A stretch of DNA of 64,000 bases from Vibrio sp. DW001 (GCF_029016285.1 NZ_CP091975.1:62001-126000); one strand, 5' to 3'; shown: positions 1 to 9,062, counted from the stretch's first letter. Made by a program: numbers and translations. Notes: generated by a model from the sequence alone, not told the origin.

Positions 1-413
1 TACCTAGCCACAAACTTTGTCTCGAAATAACAGAAACAGCCGCAATGGGCAACATGGATCGGGCCATTGATTTGTTTACTCAAATCAAACAACGAGGCTG
101 CTTGATCGCATTGGATGATTTTGGTTCTGGTTTGTCATCTTTTGGGTACCTAAAAAAATTACCAGTGGATATCGTTAAGATAGATGGTTTATTTGTTCGT
201 GATATGGATACGAATGAGACGGATTTTATTATGGTCCGCGCTATCAATGATTTAGCTAAACAAATGGGTAAGAAAACAGTTGCGGAATTTGTAGAAAATA
301 CCGCGATTATTGATAGGCTTCTTGAGTTAGGAGTGGACTATGCGCAAGGCTATATTGTTAGTAAACCTAAACCATTAGCCGAATTGGTAGCCGAACTGCA
401 ACAGATTCAGTAA
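1..413 (+). CDS. EAL-domain protein, C-terminal part (5' end outside window)
   Basis: The reading frame is already open at base 3, so the gene begins before the window. The visible part is the second half of an EAL domain: a LEITETAAM segment, then ALDDFGSG (the acidic metal-binding loop of c-di-GMP phosphodiesterases), the LPVDIVKID strand and a VAEFVEN segment near the C-terminus. Active EAL proteins hydrolyse cyclic di-GMP to pGpG. The DD pair is intact, which fits activity, but the EAL signature itself lies upstream and cannot be checked. The last EAL helix, [13 protein letters not shown], ends the protein, so no domain follows it. Confidence 0.85.
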   Translation, partial: PSHKLCLEITETAAMGNMDRAIDLFTQIKQRGCLIALDDFGSGLSSFGYLKKLPVDIVKIDGLFVRDMDTNETDFIMVRAINDLAKQMGKKTVAEFVENTAIIDRLLELGVDYAQGYIVSKPKPLAELVAELQQIQ

Positions 414-439
414 AATACCGCCACGAAACCTATCCCTAT

Positions 440-1228
440 ATGGAGTGCTTTTTGCGCCTGCAACTGATCTGTGAAGAAAACATAGATACCAATCGGCTTG
501 AACGTATTGCTCAAACATGGTCATTGCAACACGATGATCAGAGTAGTTTCGCGTTGGTTTTAAGCTCGGAAAGACTAGAGCTCAGAAAAATAGATGAACC
601 AAAATTAGGTGCGATCTACGTCGATCTGGTGGGCGGTCCCGTTGGACACCGGAGAAAATTTGGTGGCGGTAAAGGTCAGTCTATTGCAAAGGCTGCAGGG
701 TTAAATAAAGGTGTGATACCAAGTGTGTTGGACGCAACTGCAGGGCTAGGTAGAGATGCGTTTGTACTTGCATCTCTTGGCTGTAAAGTACAGATGATAG
801 AGCGAAACCCAGTCGTCGCCGCTCTGCTGGATGATGGCCTAGAGAGAGCAAAACAAGATTCAGAAATAGGCGTATGGGTTTCAGAAAGAATGTCGCTATT
901 GCATGCATCTAGTCATGATGCATTGGAAATACTATCTAATGATCGAAATTTCTTGCGACCAGATGTTGTCTACCTTGATCCTATGTATCCTCACCCTGAG
1001 GGAAAAAAGTCGGCATTAGTTAAAAAAGAGATGCGTGTGTTCCAATCGCTCGTCGGGGCCGATCTAGATGCAGATGGCTTATTTGAGCCTGCTATGCTGC
1101 TCGCTAAAAAACGCGTAATAGTGAAGAGGCCTGATTATGCCGACTGGCTCAATCAACAAAAACCAAGTATGGCAATTAAAACCAAGAAAAACCGTTTCGA
1201 TGTATATGTAAAAGAATCAATGACATAA
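440..1228 (+). CDS. rsmJ: 16S rRNA (guanine1516-N2)-methyltransferase
   Basis: 262 aa, the usual length of RsmJ (YhiQ). It methylates G1516 of 16S rRNA using S-adenosylmethionine. Visible family signatures are [20 protein letters not shown] near residue 60, the SAM-binding [19 protein letters not shown] near residue 100, the acidic IERNP strand end, and the catalytic-loop LDPMYPHP near residue 180. No strong Shine-Dalgarno sequence precedes ATG 440, so the exact start is a little uncertain; an in-frame start slightly downstream would lose conserved N-terminal sequence. It follows the EAL gene by 26 bases. Confidence 0.93.
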   Translation: MECFLRLQLICEENIDTNRLERIAQTWSLQHDDQSSFALVLSSERLELRKIDEPKLGAIYVDLVGGPVGHRRKFGGGKGQSIAKAAGLNKGVIPSVLDATAGLGRDAFVLASLGCKVQMIERNPVVAALLDDGLERAKQDSEIGVWVSERMSLLHASSHDALEILSNDRNFLRPDVVYLDPMYPHPEGKKSALVKKEMRVFQSLVGADLDADGLFEPAMLLAKKRVIVKRPDYADWLNQQKPSMAIKTKKNRFDVYVKESMT

Positions 1229-1282
1229 TTCATTGGAGGAAATTTTTCATTGCATCAGCAAACAAATGAGGCTATATCTAAG

Positions 1283-1297
1283 TAATAATCATTCTCA
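1283..1297 (+). promoter_or_regulatory. probable Fur box
   Basis: TAATAATCATTCTCA matches 13 of 15 positions of the 7-1-7 Fur consensus TGATAATCATTATCA. It lies about 40 bases upstream of the start codon at 1336, where a promoter would be expected. This suggests iron repression of the next gene. It is a by-eye match only. Confidence 0.5.
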
Positions 1298-1335
1298 AAA
1301 AAGAGTGAGCCGATAGTGTCAGTTGGAGTCATTAA

Positions 1336-1782
1336 ATGACAAAGCGTTTATGCAAGTTGAATCGCAGAGAGATATCCGAAGGGTTAGGTGAGATTTATTC
1401 TCTTGTCAGTGATGCTAAATATCTATGCCGTTCGTGTGCTCGTTCTTCTCAAGACAGTTCTCAACTCTGTAAACCGACCGCTATTCCTCCTCAGGCCTGC
1501 TTGTCTAAAAGTACGGAAGAGAAGCAGCAATGTGTCGTATTAGCGGATACGTTGCCAATTCCAGTACTCCCTACCCCTATTGATATGCGCAGCGAAGTGA
1601 CAAAAAAAGAGATCAAAAAGGCTAAAAAACAAACCAAAAAACAGAAGAAATACGTTAAGAAAATGGCGAGTATTTTGGGTAAACAGAATAAATTGTTAAG
1701 AAAGCAGAAAAAAATTGAAGAACAGTTTGCAAGATTTAATACTTTTCACAATGAAACGAATCTTAAGTCATCCCTTCACTAA
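1336..1782 (+). CDS. hypothetical Cys-rich / Lys-rich small protein
   Basis: 148 aa, not recognised. A GGAG ribosome site lies 7 bases before ATG 1336. The N-terminal half has scattered cysteines (RLC, the LCRSC pair, QLC, QAC, QQC), which might bind metal. The C-terminal third is a highly basic, probably helical or coiled-coil segment rich in KK, KKQ and KKA runs. There is no signal peptide or membrane segment. A Fur-like box upstream suggests iron control. It stands alone: the next gene is convergent. No function can be assigned. Confidence 0.7.
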   Translation: MTKRLCKLNRREISEGLGEIYSLVSDAKYLCRSCARSSQDSSQLCKPTAIPPQACLSKSTEEKQQCVVLADTLPIPVLPTPIDMRSEVTKKEIKKAKKQTKKQKKYVKKMASILGKQNKLLRKQKKIEEQFARFNTFHNETNLKSSLH

Positions 1783-1833
1783 ACCTTCTTTTTACTGAAT
1801 AGATAAGATGTGTCGACCTTGTTTCTTTAAGGC

Positions 1834-1851
1834 CGACATCGCTTGATGTCG
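1834..1851 (+). terminator. hairpin after the small hypothetical gene
   Basis: CGACATC (1834-1840) pairs with GATGTCG (1845-1851) around a GCTT loop. The T-run is poor. The same stem recurs as the terminator of ryhB at 43301. It sits between convergent genes. Confidence 0.4.
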
Positions 1852-1884
1852 CTTAGGTTAATTTACATCATCTTGAAGCGATTA

Positions 1885-2757
1885 TTAATCATAAGAAAAA
1901 GCCACTTTTCGCTTAATGATGGTCTCGTTTATCAGTAGAGAGAACAAGATGATAGCACCACCCAGTAAGAGTCTAAGCATGTCTGCGTCACGATTCCAAA
2001 TCAGTATGTTTACCACCAATCCTGCGGGCACCAAACCATTATTCATGACCGCAAGCGCACCCGCGTTGACCATGCATGCGCCTTTGTTCCATAAAAAATA
2101 ACCTAATCCAGAAGCGATTAAACCTAGATAGGTCAGGATACCCCATTGCGTCATGGTCGTTGGCAGCCTGTCTGTGTTGCCAAATAGAGCAAAAGCGATA
2201 ACGGCCACACAGACAGCCCCTAAATAAAAATAACCGAATACAGTGTGTTGGGAGAGCGTTACCTTTTCCTTTTCCATTATCACCTTATAGCCAACCTGAC
2301 CAATAGCAAAGCATAGGTTTGCCCCTTGAACGACGAGGAAACCTTGTAAAAAATTCTCGTTAACTCCAGAGAATTTAATGACCACAGCGCCTGCAACCGC
2401 GATGATTGCCGTAATAAGATACCAAGGTGAGAAACGGCCTTTTAGCACATCATAAACCAGCGTGACATAAATGGGTGTAAAGACAGTAAAAAGCAATACT
2501 TCAGGGACAGAGAGTAGTAGGAAAGACTGATAGTAAAAACAGTACATTAGGCCTAGCTGTATGCCGCCGACTGTCATGAGTTTGAGGATGAGTGATTTTG
2601 GAATATTTCGAAATTTTAAAAAAGGAAGAAAAACCAGAGCAGCCAGAACAACGCGCATCAATACAGAGAACCAAGAGTCAACTTGGCCAGCAAGATAAAC
2701 GCCAATCAAACTAAATGAAAAAGCCCATAATAGGGTCACTGCAGAAAGGTACAACAT
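1885..2757 (-). CDS. DMT-superfamily (EamA) transporter
   Basis: 290 aa and strongly hydrophobic, with about ten predicted membrane helices in two repeated EamA halves. The N-terminus runs straight into helix 1 (LSAVTLLWAFSFSLIGVYLA), and the second half begins near FLVVQGANLCFAIGQVGYKV. Proteins of this family export or import small metabolites such as amino acids, amines or carboxylates at the inner membrane. The substrate cannot be read from sequence. The gene is monocistronic on the minus strand, just downstream of uspA. Confidence 0.85.
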   Translation of the reverse strand: MLYLSAVTLLWAFSFSLIGVYLAGQVDSWFSVLMRVVLAALVFLPFLKFRNIPKSLILKLMTVGGIQLGLMYCFYYQSFLLLSVPEVLLFTVFTPIYVTLVYDVLKGRFSPWYLITAIIAVAGAVVIKFSGVNENFLQGFLVVQGANLCFAIGQVGYKVIMEKEKVTLSQHTVFGYFYLGAVCVAVIAFALFGNTDRLPTTMTQWGILTYLGLIASGLGYFLWNKGACMVNAGALAVMNNGLVPAGLVVNILIWNRDADMLRLLLGGAIILFSLLINETIIKRKVAFSYD

Positions 2758-2815
2758 GTCTTATTTTACCGAATGAATGTTTGAACCTGCAGTGTACCCC
2801 AATTTAAGGGCTAAA

Positions 2816-3244
2816 TTAATCGTCATGCAAAGGAACGACCAACATATCAACCGGAACGCTATTTAGTAGCTGCTTAGTTGAAGATAGTATGACACTCCAA
2901 AAATCTTGGTGATGTCCGCAAATGACTAAATCGACGTCCTTTTTATCAATCGTTTCCTTTAGTTCATACCCCAAATCGCCACTTCCGACTAAAGTATGTT
3001 TAATCGGCATTTTGGCTTGTTCTGCAAGTAATTTAAGCTGCGCTAACGATTCTTCCATGGCGTGATTTTGCGTTTCAGACAAATTTATATCAATGAGACC
3101 AGTGTAAATTTCGGCATAATTCACATCAATATGAATAAATGAGACTTCTGCGCCTAACGGTTGGGCTAACGCGACTGCTTTTTCAATCAGAATATGGCTT
3201 TCTTTGCTAAGGTCAATCGCGACCAAAATATGCTTATAGCTCAT
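2816..3244 (-). CDS. uspA: universal stress protein A
   Basis: 142 aa, the length of UspA. It starts with the family strand YKHILVAIDLSKES and ends with the strand NSVPVDMLVVPL. The glycine-rich ATP loop of ATP-binding Usp proteins (GxxG...GSxS/T) is replaced by VICGHHQDFWSVILSSTKQLL, which is typical of the UspA subgroup that does not bind ATP tightly. It is a cytoplasmic dimer induced by starvation and stress. It is divergent from ftnA and close to uspB, an arrangement common in vibrios. Confidence 0.92.
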   Translation of the reverse strand: MSYKHILVAIDLSKESHILIEKAVALAQPLGAEVSFIHIDVNYAEIYTGLIDINLSETQNHAMEESLAQLKLLAEQAKMPIKHTLVGSGDLGYELKETIDKKDVDLVICGHHQDFWSVILSSTKQLLNSVPVDMLVVPLHDD

Positions 3245-3464
3245 AGTGCTATCTCCATTTAAAGGACTTACCTTTTAAGCCTAGCATCTAATTTCAAAAA
3301 AATTTGTCGTTGTGATCTCATATCCTTATCTGTTTTATTCGCCTTATCCCGTAAGGTATTTTGCTTCATGGTATAGTTAAGGGTAACCTAAAGTGATTCT
3401 GAGAAAACTTTGTTGTAATACTAAAGTTTTAAAGCGATATAAATGAACCTAAAAGGGAGTCTTC

Positions 3465-3995
3465 ATGCTATCTCAAACAATGATCGAACAATTAAATGAG
3501 CAAATTAACCTAGAATTTTTCTCATCCAATCTATACTTACAAATGAGTGCTTGGTGTGAAGATAAAGGTTTTGAAGGTGCAGCAGTATTTCTGAGGCGTC
3601 ATGCAGTAGAAGAAATGGAACATATGCAGCGCTTATTTACCTATGTTAGCGAAACCGGAGCGATGCCGATTTTAGGGACGATTGAAGCGCCTAAGTATGA
3701 TTTCAAAAGTCTTGGAGAAGTCTTTCGCGAAACCTATGAACATGAGCAGATGATTACAGAAAGAATCAATAAGTTGGCTCATGGTGCATTTATAGCACAA
3801 GATTACTCAACGTTTAATTTCTTACAGTGGTACGTTGCTGAACAGCATGAAGAAGAGAAACTGTTTAAAGGGATTTTGGATAAGCTAGAACTTGTCGGTG
3901 AAGATGGTAAGGCTTTGTTCTTCATTGATAAAGACCTAGCTGCAATGGCAAAAGAAGGTTCATCTTCCGTTATGGAAGCCGGTGCAGCGGAGTAA
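3465..3995 (+). CDS. ftnA: non-haem ferritin
   Basis: 176 aa, closely matching bacterial FtnA along its length. The ferroxidase-centre residues are visible: Glu in the [11 protein letters not shown] helix (near residue 17) and Glu/His of [11 protein letters not shown] (near 50-53), plus the conserved [18 protein letters not shown] helix. It oxidises Fe(II) and stores Fe(III) in a 24-subunit cytoplasmic shell. A GGGAG ribosome site precedes ATG 3465. The C-terminal tail ([11 protein letters not shown]) is slightly longer than in E. coli. It is divergent from uspA across a 220-base intergenic region. Confidence 0.95.
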   Translation: MLSQTMIEQLNEQINLEFFSSNLYLQMSAWCEDKGFEGAAVFLRRHAVEEMEHMQRLFTYVSETGAMPILGTIEAPKYDFKSLGEVFRETYEHEQMITERINKLAHGAFIAQDYSTFNFLQWYVAEQHEEEKLFKGILDKLELVGEDGKALFFIDKDLAAMAKEGSSSVMEAGAAE

Positions 3996-4067
3996 TTTGT
4001 TGCAAAAGAGAAGATAGACTCAATCATCTTTTTCTTTCGGCTTCTTAGGAGGTGTAGGGAGGAAAAG

Positions 4068-4391
4068 ATGATCAGTGGAGACACTATAATATTCACTCTT
4101 ATGCTTATTGTGAGCATAAACTTAGCGCGCTATTTGACTGCATTGCGGTCGTTAATCTATGTCATGCGAGAGGCTCATCCGTTACTTTATCAACAAGTAG
4201 ATGGCGGTGGTTTCTTTACAACTCATGGCAATGTAATGAAACAGGTTCGTCTTTTTCATTACCTAAAAGATAAGGAATTCGTGAACCATCACGACCCTGT
4301 TTTTATGAGTAAGTGCGCAAAAGTGAGAGAGTTGTTTATTCTATTTGTTGTTTTGATTGCGGTCACTTTGTTTGCATCGTTCTTGGTTTGA
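4068..4391 (+). CDS. uspB: universal stress protein B
   Basis: 107 aa with a membrane helix at each end: residues about 5-25 ([22 protein letters not shown]) and about 88-107 ([19 protein letters not shown]). The linker between them ([23 protein letters not shown]) is characteristic of UspB, an inner-membrane protein induced in stationary phase under RpoS in E. coli. An AGGAGG ribosome site lies upstream. Its biochemical role is unknown. Confidence 0.92.
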   Translation: MISGDTIIFTLMLIVSINLARYLTALRSLIYVMREAHPLLYQQVDGGGFFTTHGNVMKQVRLFHYLKDKEFVNHHDPVFMSKCAKVRELFILFVVLIAVTLFASFLV

Positions 4392-4490
4392 TCGGTAAGA
4401 ATAAGCGAGTAATCGAGGCGAAGGCTTCACTGGTTAAACGCTTATAGATTTGCAAGATCGCAGAGAATAGCTAAAATGTTTCTCAATTTG

Positions 4491-4519
4491 AGGATGTACG
4501 ATGTCGTGCATCCTTTTTA
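4491..4519 (+). terminator. uspB terminator
   Basis: AGGATGTAC (4491-4499) pairs with GTGCATCCT (4506-4514) with one G-U pair, followed by a T-run. It lies only about 20 bases before the start of the next gene. Confidence 0.75.
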
Positions 4520-4537
4520 TTTTTAAAAGGTTAGGGC

Positions 4538-5725
4538 GTGGTAACTAAGGTAGATGTGGTCATCGTTGGAGCCGGCGCAGCCGGACTTATGTGCGCAATT
4601 GAAGCAGGAAAACGAGGACGAAAAGTACTGGTTCTTGATCATGCCAAAAAACCGGGTCGTAAAATCCTCATTTCTGGTGGCGGTAAGTGTAATTTTACTA
4701 ACTATGATGTGTCATCAAATCACTTTGTGTGTAAAAACCCTCATTTTGTTAAGTCATCATTATCGCAATACACTAACTGGGATTTTATCTCCTTAGTCTC
4801 TAAACATGGCATCGAGTTTGAAGAGCGCGAACATGGGCAACTTTTTTGTGTGGATTCTGCCAAGCAGATAGTGACCATGTTGTTAGATGAGTGCAAAGAA
4901 GTTGCGGTTAATTATCGATATCAAGTGGATACCCACTCTATCGAAAAAATAGAGAATGGCTTCTCTCTGTATGCCAATACGGAACAGATCGAGTGTGAGT
5001 CATTGGTGGTTGCAACAGGAGGGCTTTCAATGCCTAAATTGGGGGCGACGCCATTTGGTTACAAGATTGCAGAGCAGTTTAACCTCTCCGTTGTTCAGAC
5101 TACGGCTGGTTTAGTGCCATTTACGTTACACAAAGAAGACAAGGAAGACCTAGCTGATTTATCAGGTATTGCTATCCCCGCAGAAATAACAACGACGGAC
5201 GAAACAGCGTTTAAAGAGGCGCTTTTGTTTACACATAGAGGTTTGTCGGGTCCTGCGGTGTTGCAGGTTTCATCTTATTGGAAAGCCGGACAAGAAATAA
5301 CAATTAACCTCGTCCCTGAAACGGATGTTGAGGCACTTTTATCTATATCTAAAGAGAAACACCCAAACCAAAGCCTAAAAAACACCTTGGCGAAGGTTCT
5401 GCCAAAACGTCTCGTCGAAACCTTGATTGAGAGAAAAGAGTTAGTAGATAAACCGTTAAAACAGATAAACGACAAAGAATTACAAAACACCGTACTGGCG
5501 TTAGAGAATTGGCAGATAAAACCAAACGGTACCGAAGGTTATAGAACAGCCGAAGTAACTCTTGGTGGCGTAGATACTGACCATATTTCATCCAAAACGA
5601 TGCAAACAAAAGAGACCCAAGGTCTTTACTTTATTGGCGAGGTGCTTGATGTGTCCGGTTGGTTAGGAGGTTATAATTTTCAATTCGCGTGGAGCAGTGG
5701 GTTTGTTGCAGGGCAGTGGGTGTAA
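4538..5725 (+). CDS. yhiN: YhiN-family flavoprotein (HI0933-like NAD(P)/FAD oxidoreductase)
   Basis: 395 aa. The dinucleotide-binding motif VVIVGAGAAGLMCAIEAGKRG is at the N-terminus, followed by the family motifs GRKILISGGGKCNFTN (near residue 45) and, at the C-terminus, GLYFIGEVLDVSGWLGGYNFQFAWSSG. It belongs to the HI0933/YhiN family of FAD proteins. The reaction is not established, although distant relatives act in RNA modification and reductive metabolism. The start is a GTG at 4538 preceded by AAAAGG. It is probably transcribed alone because the uspB terminator lies between the two genes. Confidence 0.88.
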   Translation: MVTKVDVVIVGAGAAGLMCAIEAGKRGRKVLVLDHAKKPGRKILISGGGKCNFTNYDVSSNHFVCKNPHFVKSSLSQYTNWDFISLVSKHGIEFEEREHGQLFCVDSAKQIVTMLLDECKEVAVNYRYQVDTHSIEKIENGFSLYANTEQIECESLVVATGGLSMPKLGATPFGYKIAEQFNLSVVQTTAGLVPFTLHKEDKEDLADLSGIAIPAEITTTDETAFKEALLFTHRGLSGPAVLQVSSYWKAGQEITINLVPETDVEALLSISKEKHPNQSLKNTLAKVLPKRLVETLIERKELVDKPLKQINDKELQNTVLALENWQIKPNGTEGYRTAEVTLGGVDTDHISSKTMQTKETQGLYFIGEVLDVSGWLGGYNFQFAWSSGFVAGQWV

Positions 5726-5747
5726 TGTACCGAAGGCGATCTTTCGA

Positions 5748-5780
5748 CCAGTATTCTTTATGAATGTACAAGAATACTGG
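5748..5780. terminator. hairpin between convergent genes
   Basis: A perfect 11-bp inverted repeat, CCAGTATTCTT (5748-5758) and AAGAATACTGG (5770-5780), with an 11-base loop. There is no T-run on either side. It sits between the ends of yhiN and a lysR gene and may stop or stabilise both transcripts. Confidence 0.5.
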
Positions 5781-5801
5781 TAATCAACCGATAAAACTCA
5801 T

Positions 5802-6710
5802 TTATCTCCGTTGTGAATTAAGGATTTCATCATTAACCCAATGAAGTAACTGCTTAATCGCTTTAGATAATATTTGATTTTGTCTCACGACATATCCAAG
5901 GCTAGTGGTGGGGAAATTTGGTAAGGACGTCACCTTAGACATCAGATTTGCCTTTGTCGATATAGCAAATTCCGGAATAATAGCCACACCAAATCCAGCT
6001 TCCGCCCAATCTATTTGTGCATCAACACTGCCTACTTCCATCACTCGATAACTAGGAAGGTTCAGTTTAGGTAACGCTTCGTCAATTAAGTCCCGAGTAC
6101 GCGTATCATGACCAAGTAATATTAGGGTTAGTTCCTCCTGTTGATTTATATCTTGTTGTTTTGACTTTTCCTTATTTTTATCTCGCATCCAAAGCTCAAA
6201 ACTATCGCCCAGAGCACACCATTTGATCTGTTGTAGCTCAGTAAAATGCAATGGTTGGCTTTCTTTCTGAGAAATTACGAAACCAATATCCGCAACCGCA
6301 TTTTTCACTAATTCTGAGGCTTGCGACGACGTGGTATTAAATACAGTAAAGTCAATGCCTGGGAACTGAGCCTTAAACAGTTGAAATGGTTCAATTAGTA
6401 ATAATCGAGAGATAATATCACTGGCAGCAATGGTCAATGTACCTCGGTTGAGCTCATTAAGGGCATTAAGATCGGCTTGACAGATCTGTAATTCTAGTAA
6501 GGTTCTTTCGCTGCTCTCTAACAATCGCATTCCAGCTTGAGTCAGGCGAAATGGACTTCTTTCAATGAGTTTCACACAGGTAGTTTGTTCAAGTTGCTTT
6601 AGGTGCAAACTGACATTGGGTTGTGTCATATGAAGTGCAATCGCGGCCTTACCAAAGTGTTTATACTCAGCTAATGTGACAAACGTTTTTAACCAATGGA
6701 TATCCAGCAT
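5802..6710 (-). CDS. LysR-family transcriptional regulator
   Basis: 302 aa, usual LysR length. The winged helix-turn-helix is at residues 1-60 (LDIHWLKTFVTLAEYKHFGKAAIALHMTQPNVSLHLKQLE), followed by a periplasmic-binding-like effector domain. It is divergent from the PurA paralogue across 132 bases that hold a strong palindrome, so by the usual LysR logic it probably controls that gene and itself. The effector is unknown. Confidence 0.88.
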   Translation of the reverse strand: MLDIHWLKTFVTLAEYKHFGKAAIALHMTQPNVSLHLKQLEQTTCVKLIERSPFRLTQAGMRLLESSERTLLELQICQADLNALNELNRGTLTIAASDIISRLLLIEPFQLFKAQFPGIDFTVFNTTSSQASELVKNAVADIGFVISQKESQPLHFTELQQIKWCALGDSFELWMRDKNKEKSKQQDINQQEELTLILLGHDTRTRDLIDEALPKLNLPSYRVMEVGSVDAQIDWAEAGFGVAIIPEFAISTKANLMSKVTSLPNFPTTSLGYVVRQNQILSKAIKQLLHWVNDEILNSQRR

Positions 6711-6740
6711 CTTCGTTTCCCTAACCTTCGTGATCTCAAT

Positions 6741-6764
6741 GATAAGATATATGTAATTCTTATC
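6741..6764. promoter_or_regulatory. LysR-type operator palindrome
   Basis: GATAAGA (6741-6747) and TCTTATC (6758-6764) form a perfect 7-bp inverted repeat with a 10-base spacer. A third half-site TCTTATC lies at 6789-6795. Placed midway between the divergent lysR and PurA-like genes, this is the expected position of a LysR recognition site plus activation half-site. Confidence 0.55.
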
Positions 6765-6842
6765 AAGATGATAATTATAATTTATTTCTCTTATCGTATC
6801 GACAGGAATAGCATAGTCTCTTAATCAATTAGGAGAAATACT

Positions 6843-8102
6843 ATGCCATCTGTTGTTGTTGTTGGTGCCAATTGGGGTGATGAAGGCAAGGGCCGAATCG
6901 TCGATTTTTTAGCCTCTGATGCTTCTGCAAGCATTCGTTTTCAAGGTGGGAATAATGCTGGTCACACGGTAGTAAATGACTTCGGTACGTTTAAACTACA
7001 CCAATTACCAAGTGGTATATTTAATCCTGACTGTATTGCCGTTCTTGGTCCCGGAATGGTGATAAGCCCTAGTGCTCTTAGTGAAGAAATTGCAGAAGTA
7101 AAAGCAAAAGGTGTTGATGTAAAACTTTGTATCTCTGATCGTGCAACATTGTGTTTACCCTTGCATGCTCTCGAGGATACCTTAGAGGAACAACGTTTGG
7201 GCGATGCAGCTTATGGCTCAACTAGGCAAGGTATTGCGCCTGCTTACGGTGATCGCGTCATGAAAAAAGGTATTTTGGTTGGTTGGCTAAACCAACCTGA
7301 AGTATTAGAGCAGCGCATTCAATTTATGCTCGACTGGAAAATGCCCCAGCTCAGGGCGCTCTATCCGGATTGTGATTTTACTCAAACCGCAGCAGAAATG
7401 ACGACGTGGTTGTTAGAAGTAACCAAAGTTTGGCGTCCATTTATTTGTAATGTCACTCTGCCTCTTAAAGCGCTTCAAAAGCAAGATGCGAACCTGCTGT
7501 TTGAAGCTCAATTGGGAGCCGGTCGTGATTTAGTTTATGGTGAATACCCTTGGACGACGTCATCTAATGTAACCGCAGCCTATGCAGGTATTGGCAGTGG
7601 TTTACCTGCCCTTCACCCTGAGCGCGTTATTGCTGTCGCTAAATCCTTTAGCTCATCCGTGGGAACGGGCACCTTAGTCACGGCGATGGATGAACAAGAC
7701 AACTTCCGCGAAAGCGCTAATGAGTACGGAGCCGTGACGGGTCGTCCACGTGATATGGGTTATTTTGATGCTGTGGCAACCCGCAACGGTGTCGAACTAC
7801 AAGCCGCAACAGAAGTGGCATTAACCAAAATTGATTGCCTTTCAGGTATGAAGGATCTCAAAATATGTGTTGCTTATGCTGGTGAACATACCGAGAACCC
7901 AATATGGCCACAAACTGCGGCTTTAACACCTGTATATGAGAATATGACAGGATGGAGTGAAGATATTACCGATTGTCGTACTTTTGAAAGTTTACCTCAA
8001 GCTGCGCAAGATTATGTTACGCGCATAGAGGAACTCATGGAAGTGCCTGTTAATATGGTATCAGTAGGACCAGAGCGTGAGCAAATGATTATTCGCGCTT
8101 AA
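6843..8102 (+). CDS. divergent adenylosuccinate synthetase (PurA paralogue)
   Basis: 419 aa, slightly shorter than housekeeping PurA (about 432). The N-terminal GTP/IMP motif WGDEGKG keeps the catalytic Asp13, and GGNNAGHT keeps His41. The aspartate loop reads AVTGRPR, so the first Thr of the usual TTGR is Val. The EGAQG motif around canonical Gln224 reads EAQLG, and the GTTGRG loop reads GSTRQG. Standard PurA joins IMP and aspartate using GTP. The fold and GTP/phosphate chemistry look intact, but substrate specificity may differ. It has its own divergent LysR regulator and is not in the hfq-hfl context of the usual purA. An AGGAG ribosome site precedes ATG 6843. Confidence 0.8.
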   Translation: MPSVVVVGANWGDEGKGRIVDFLASDASASIRFQGGNNAGHTVVNDFGTFKLHQLPSGIFNPDCIAVLGPGMVISPSALSEEIAEVKAKGVDVKLCISDRATLCLPLHALEDTLEEQRLGDAAYGSTRQGIAPAYGDRVMKKGILVGWLNQPEVLEQRIQFMLDWKMPQLRALYPDCDFTQTAAEMTTWLLEVTKVWRPFICNVTLPLKALQKQDANLLFEAQLGAGRDLVYGEYPWTTSSNVTAAYAGIGSGLPALHPERVIAVAKSFSSSVGTGTLVTAMDEQDNFRESANEYGAVTGRPRDMGYFDAVATRNGVELQAATEVALTKIDCLSGMKDLKICVAYAGEHTENPIWPQTAALTPVYENMTGWSEDITDCRTFESLPQAAQDYVTRIEELMEVPVNMVSVGPEREQMIIRA

Positions 8103-8131
8103 TCTAAGATTATATCGCGAACTAAAAAGTC

Positions 8132-8162
8132 AAAAAAGCCAAGCGTTCAGCTTGGCTTTTTA
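8132..8162. terminator. bidirectional terminator
   Basis: AAAAGCCAAGC (8134-8144) pairs with GCTTGGCTTTT (8150-8160) around GTTCA. The A-run on the left and T-run on the right let it work on both strands. It separates the PurA-like gene from the convergent lysR gene. Confidence 0.85.
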
Positions 8163-9062
8163 TTATCTGATGTCTACTCCGCCTAATACCAATGCACTTG
8201 TATTGTTTTTAACCTCTTGGATGAACTTGTCCCTAATAGGATTTGGTCTTTCGATGTCCCACAATAGTCCTACATTCCATCTCACATTTAACCCTGATAA
8301 AGGAATAAATCGGATTTGTGCCTGACTAATACGTGCAGCACTTGCTGGAACAACAGCGTATCCAAGGCGGGCTGAAACCAGAGCAAGTAGGGTAAGAATA
8401 TGGTCGGTTTCTTGCACTAGATGTGGCTTTTGTTGTACCTCAAGAAAGTACGTGTCAATTTGTCTGTTTATTGTCGGATTTTTGCTGCGGCTTAGGCCCA
8501 GATAATTCAATTGTTGGAGTGAAGACCATAAATTTTCTTCGTCAATAATGTCACTACAATTCACTGCTATAGCTAATTGATCAGAAAATAAAGGAAATGA
8601 AGCCAGTGGTGATTCGATAGGAAGTCTATCAAAGCCAAGTTGTATATTACCTAACAGTAACTCATCGATTTGGTTGTGTGAGGGCATATCGTTGAGCGTT
8701 ACATGCACATCAGGGCATAGTTGTTTAAACATGGCGATATATCTTGGCGCTTCATGGTAAGTGGAAATACCAAAAGCGATGTCTAAATGCCCATAAGTTC
8801 CTTCCGCGACGAAATTAGATAGTGTTTGAAACGATTCGAAATTTCTAATCATTCGCCAAGCTTCAGGCAACAATATTTGCCCGACTTGTGTGAGTTCTGC
8901 ACCGTGACGACCTCGTTCGAACAATACAACTTTTAATTGTTTTTCCAATCTCTTAATTTTTTTTGTAAGCGCAGATTGCGTAACACAAAGGTGTTCTGAT
9001 GCGACACGATAGTTTCTATCATGAGCTAGCTGACAAAAAGCGTGAAGTTGATCTATATCCAT
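8163..9062 (-). CDS. LysR-family transcriptional regulator
   Basis: 299 aa. The helix-turn-helix is in residues 1-60 (MDIDQLHAFCQLAHDRNYRVASEHLCVTQSALTKKIKRLE), followed by a typical substrate-binding domain. It is divergent from the YgjV-like membrane protein gene at 9201, so that gene is a candidate target. The stop codon overlaps the shared terminator with the PurA paralogue. The effector is unknown. Confidence 0.87.
   Translation of the reverse strand: MDIDQLHAFCQLAHDRNYRVASEHLCVTQSALTKKIKRLEKQLKVVLFERGRHGAELTQVGQILLPEAWRMIRNFESFQTLSNFVAEGTYGHLDIAFGISTYHEAPRYIAMFKQLCPDVHVTLNDMPSHNQIDELLLGNIQLGFDRLPIESPLASFPLFSDQLAIAVNCSDIIDEENLWSSLQQLNYLGLSRSKNPTINRQIDTYFLEVQQKPHLVQETDHILTLLALVSARLGYAVVPASAARISQAQIRFIPLSGLNVRWNVGLLWDIERPNPIRDKFIQEVKNNTSALVLGGVDIR

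Noticed and set aside
6843..8102. PurZ-type (2-aminoadenylosuccinate) synthetase as in phages that use diaminopurine
   Set aside because: The protein keeps Asp13 of WGDEGKG, which phage PurZ proteins lack, is full PurA length, and has no phage genes or other Z-genome genes nearby.
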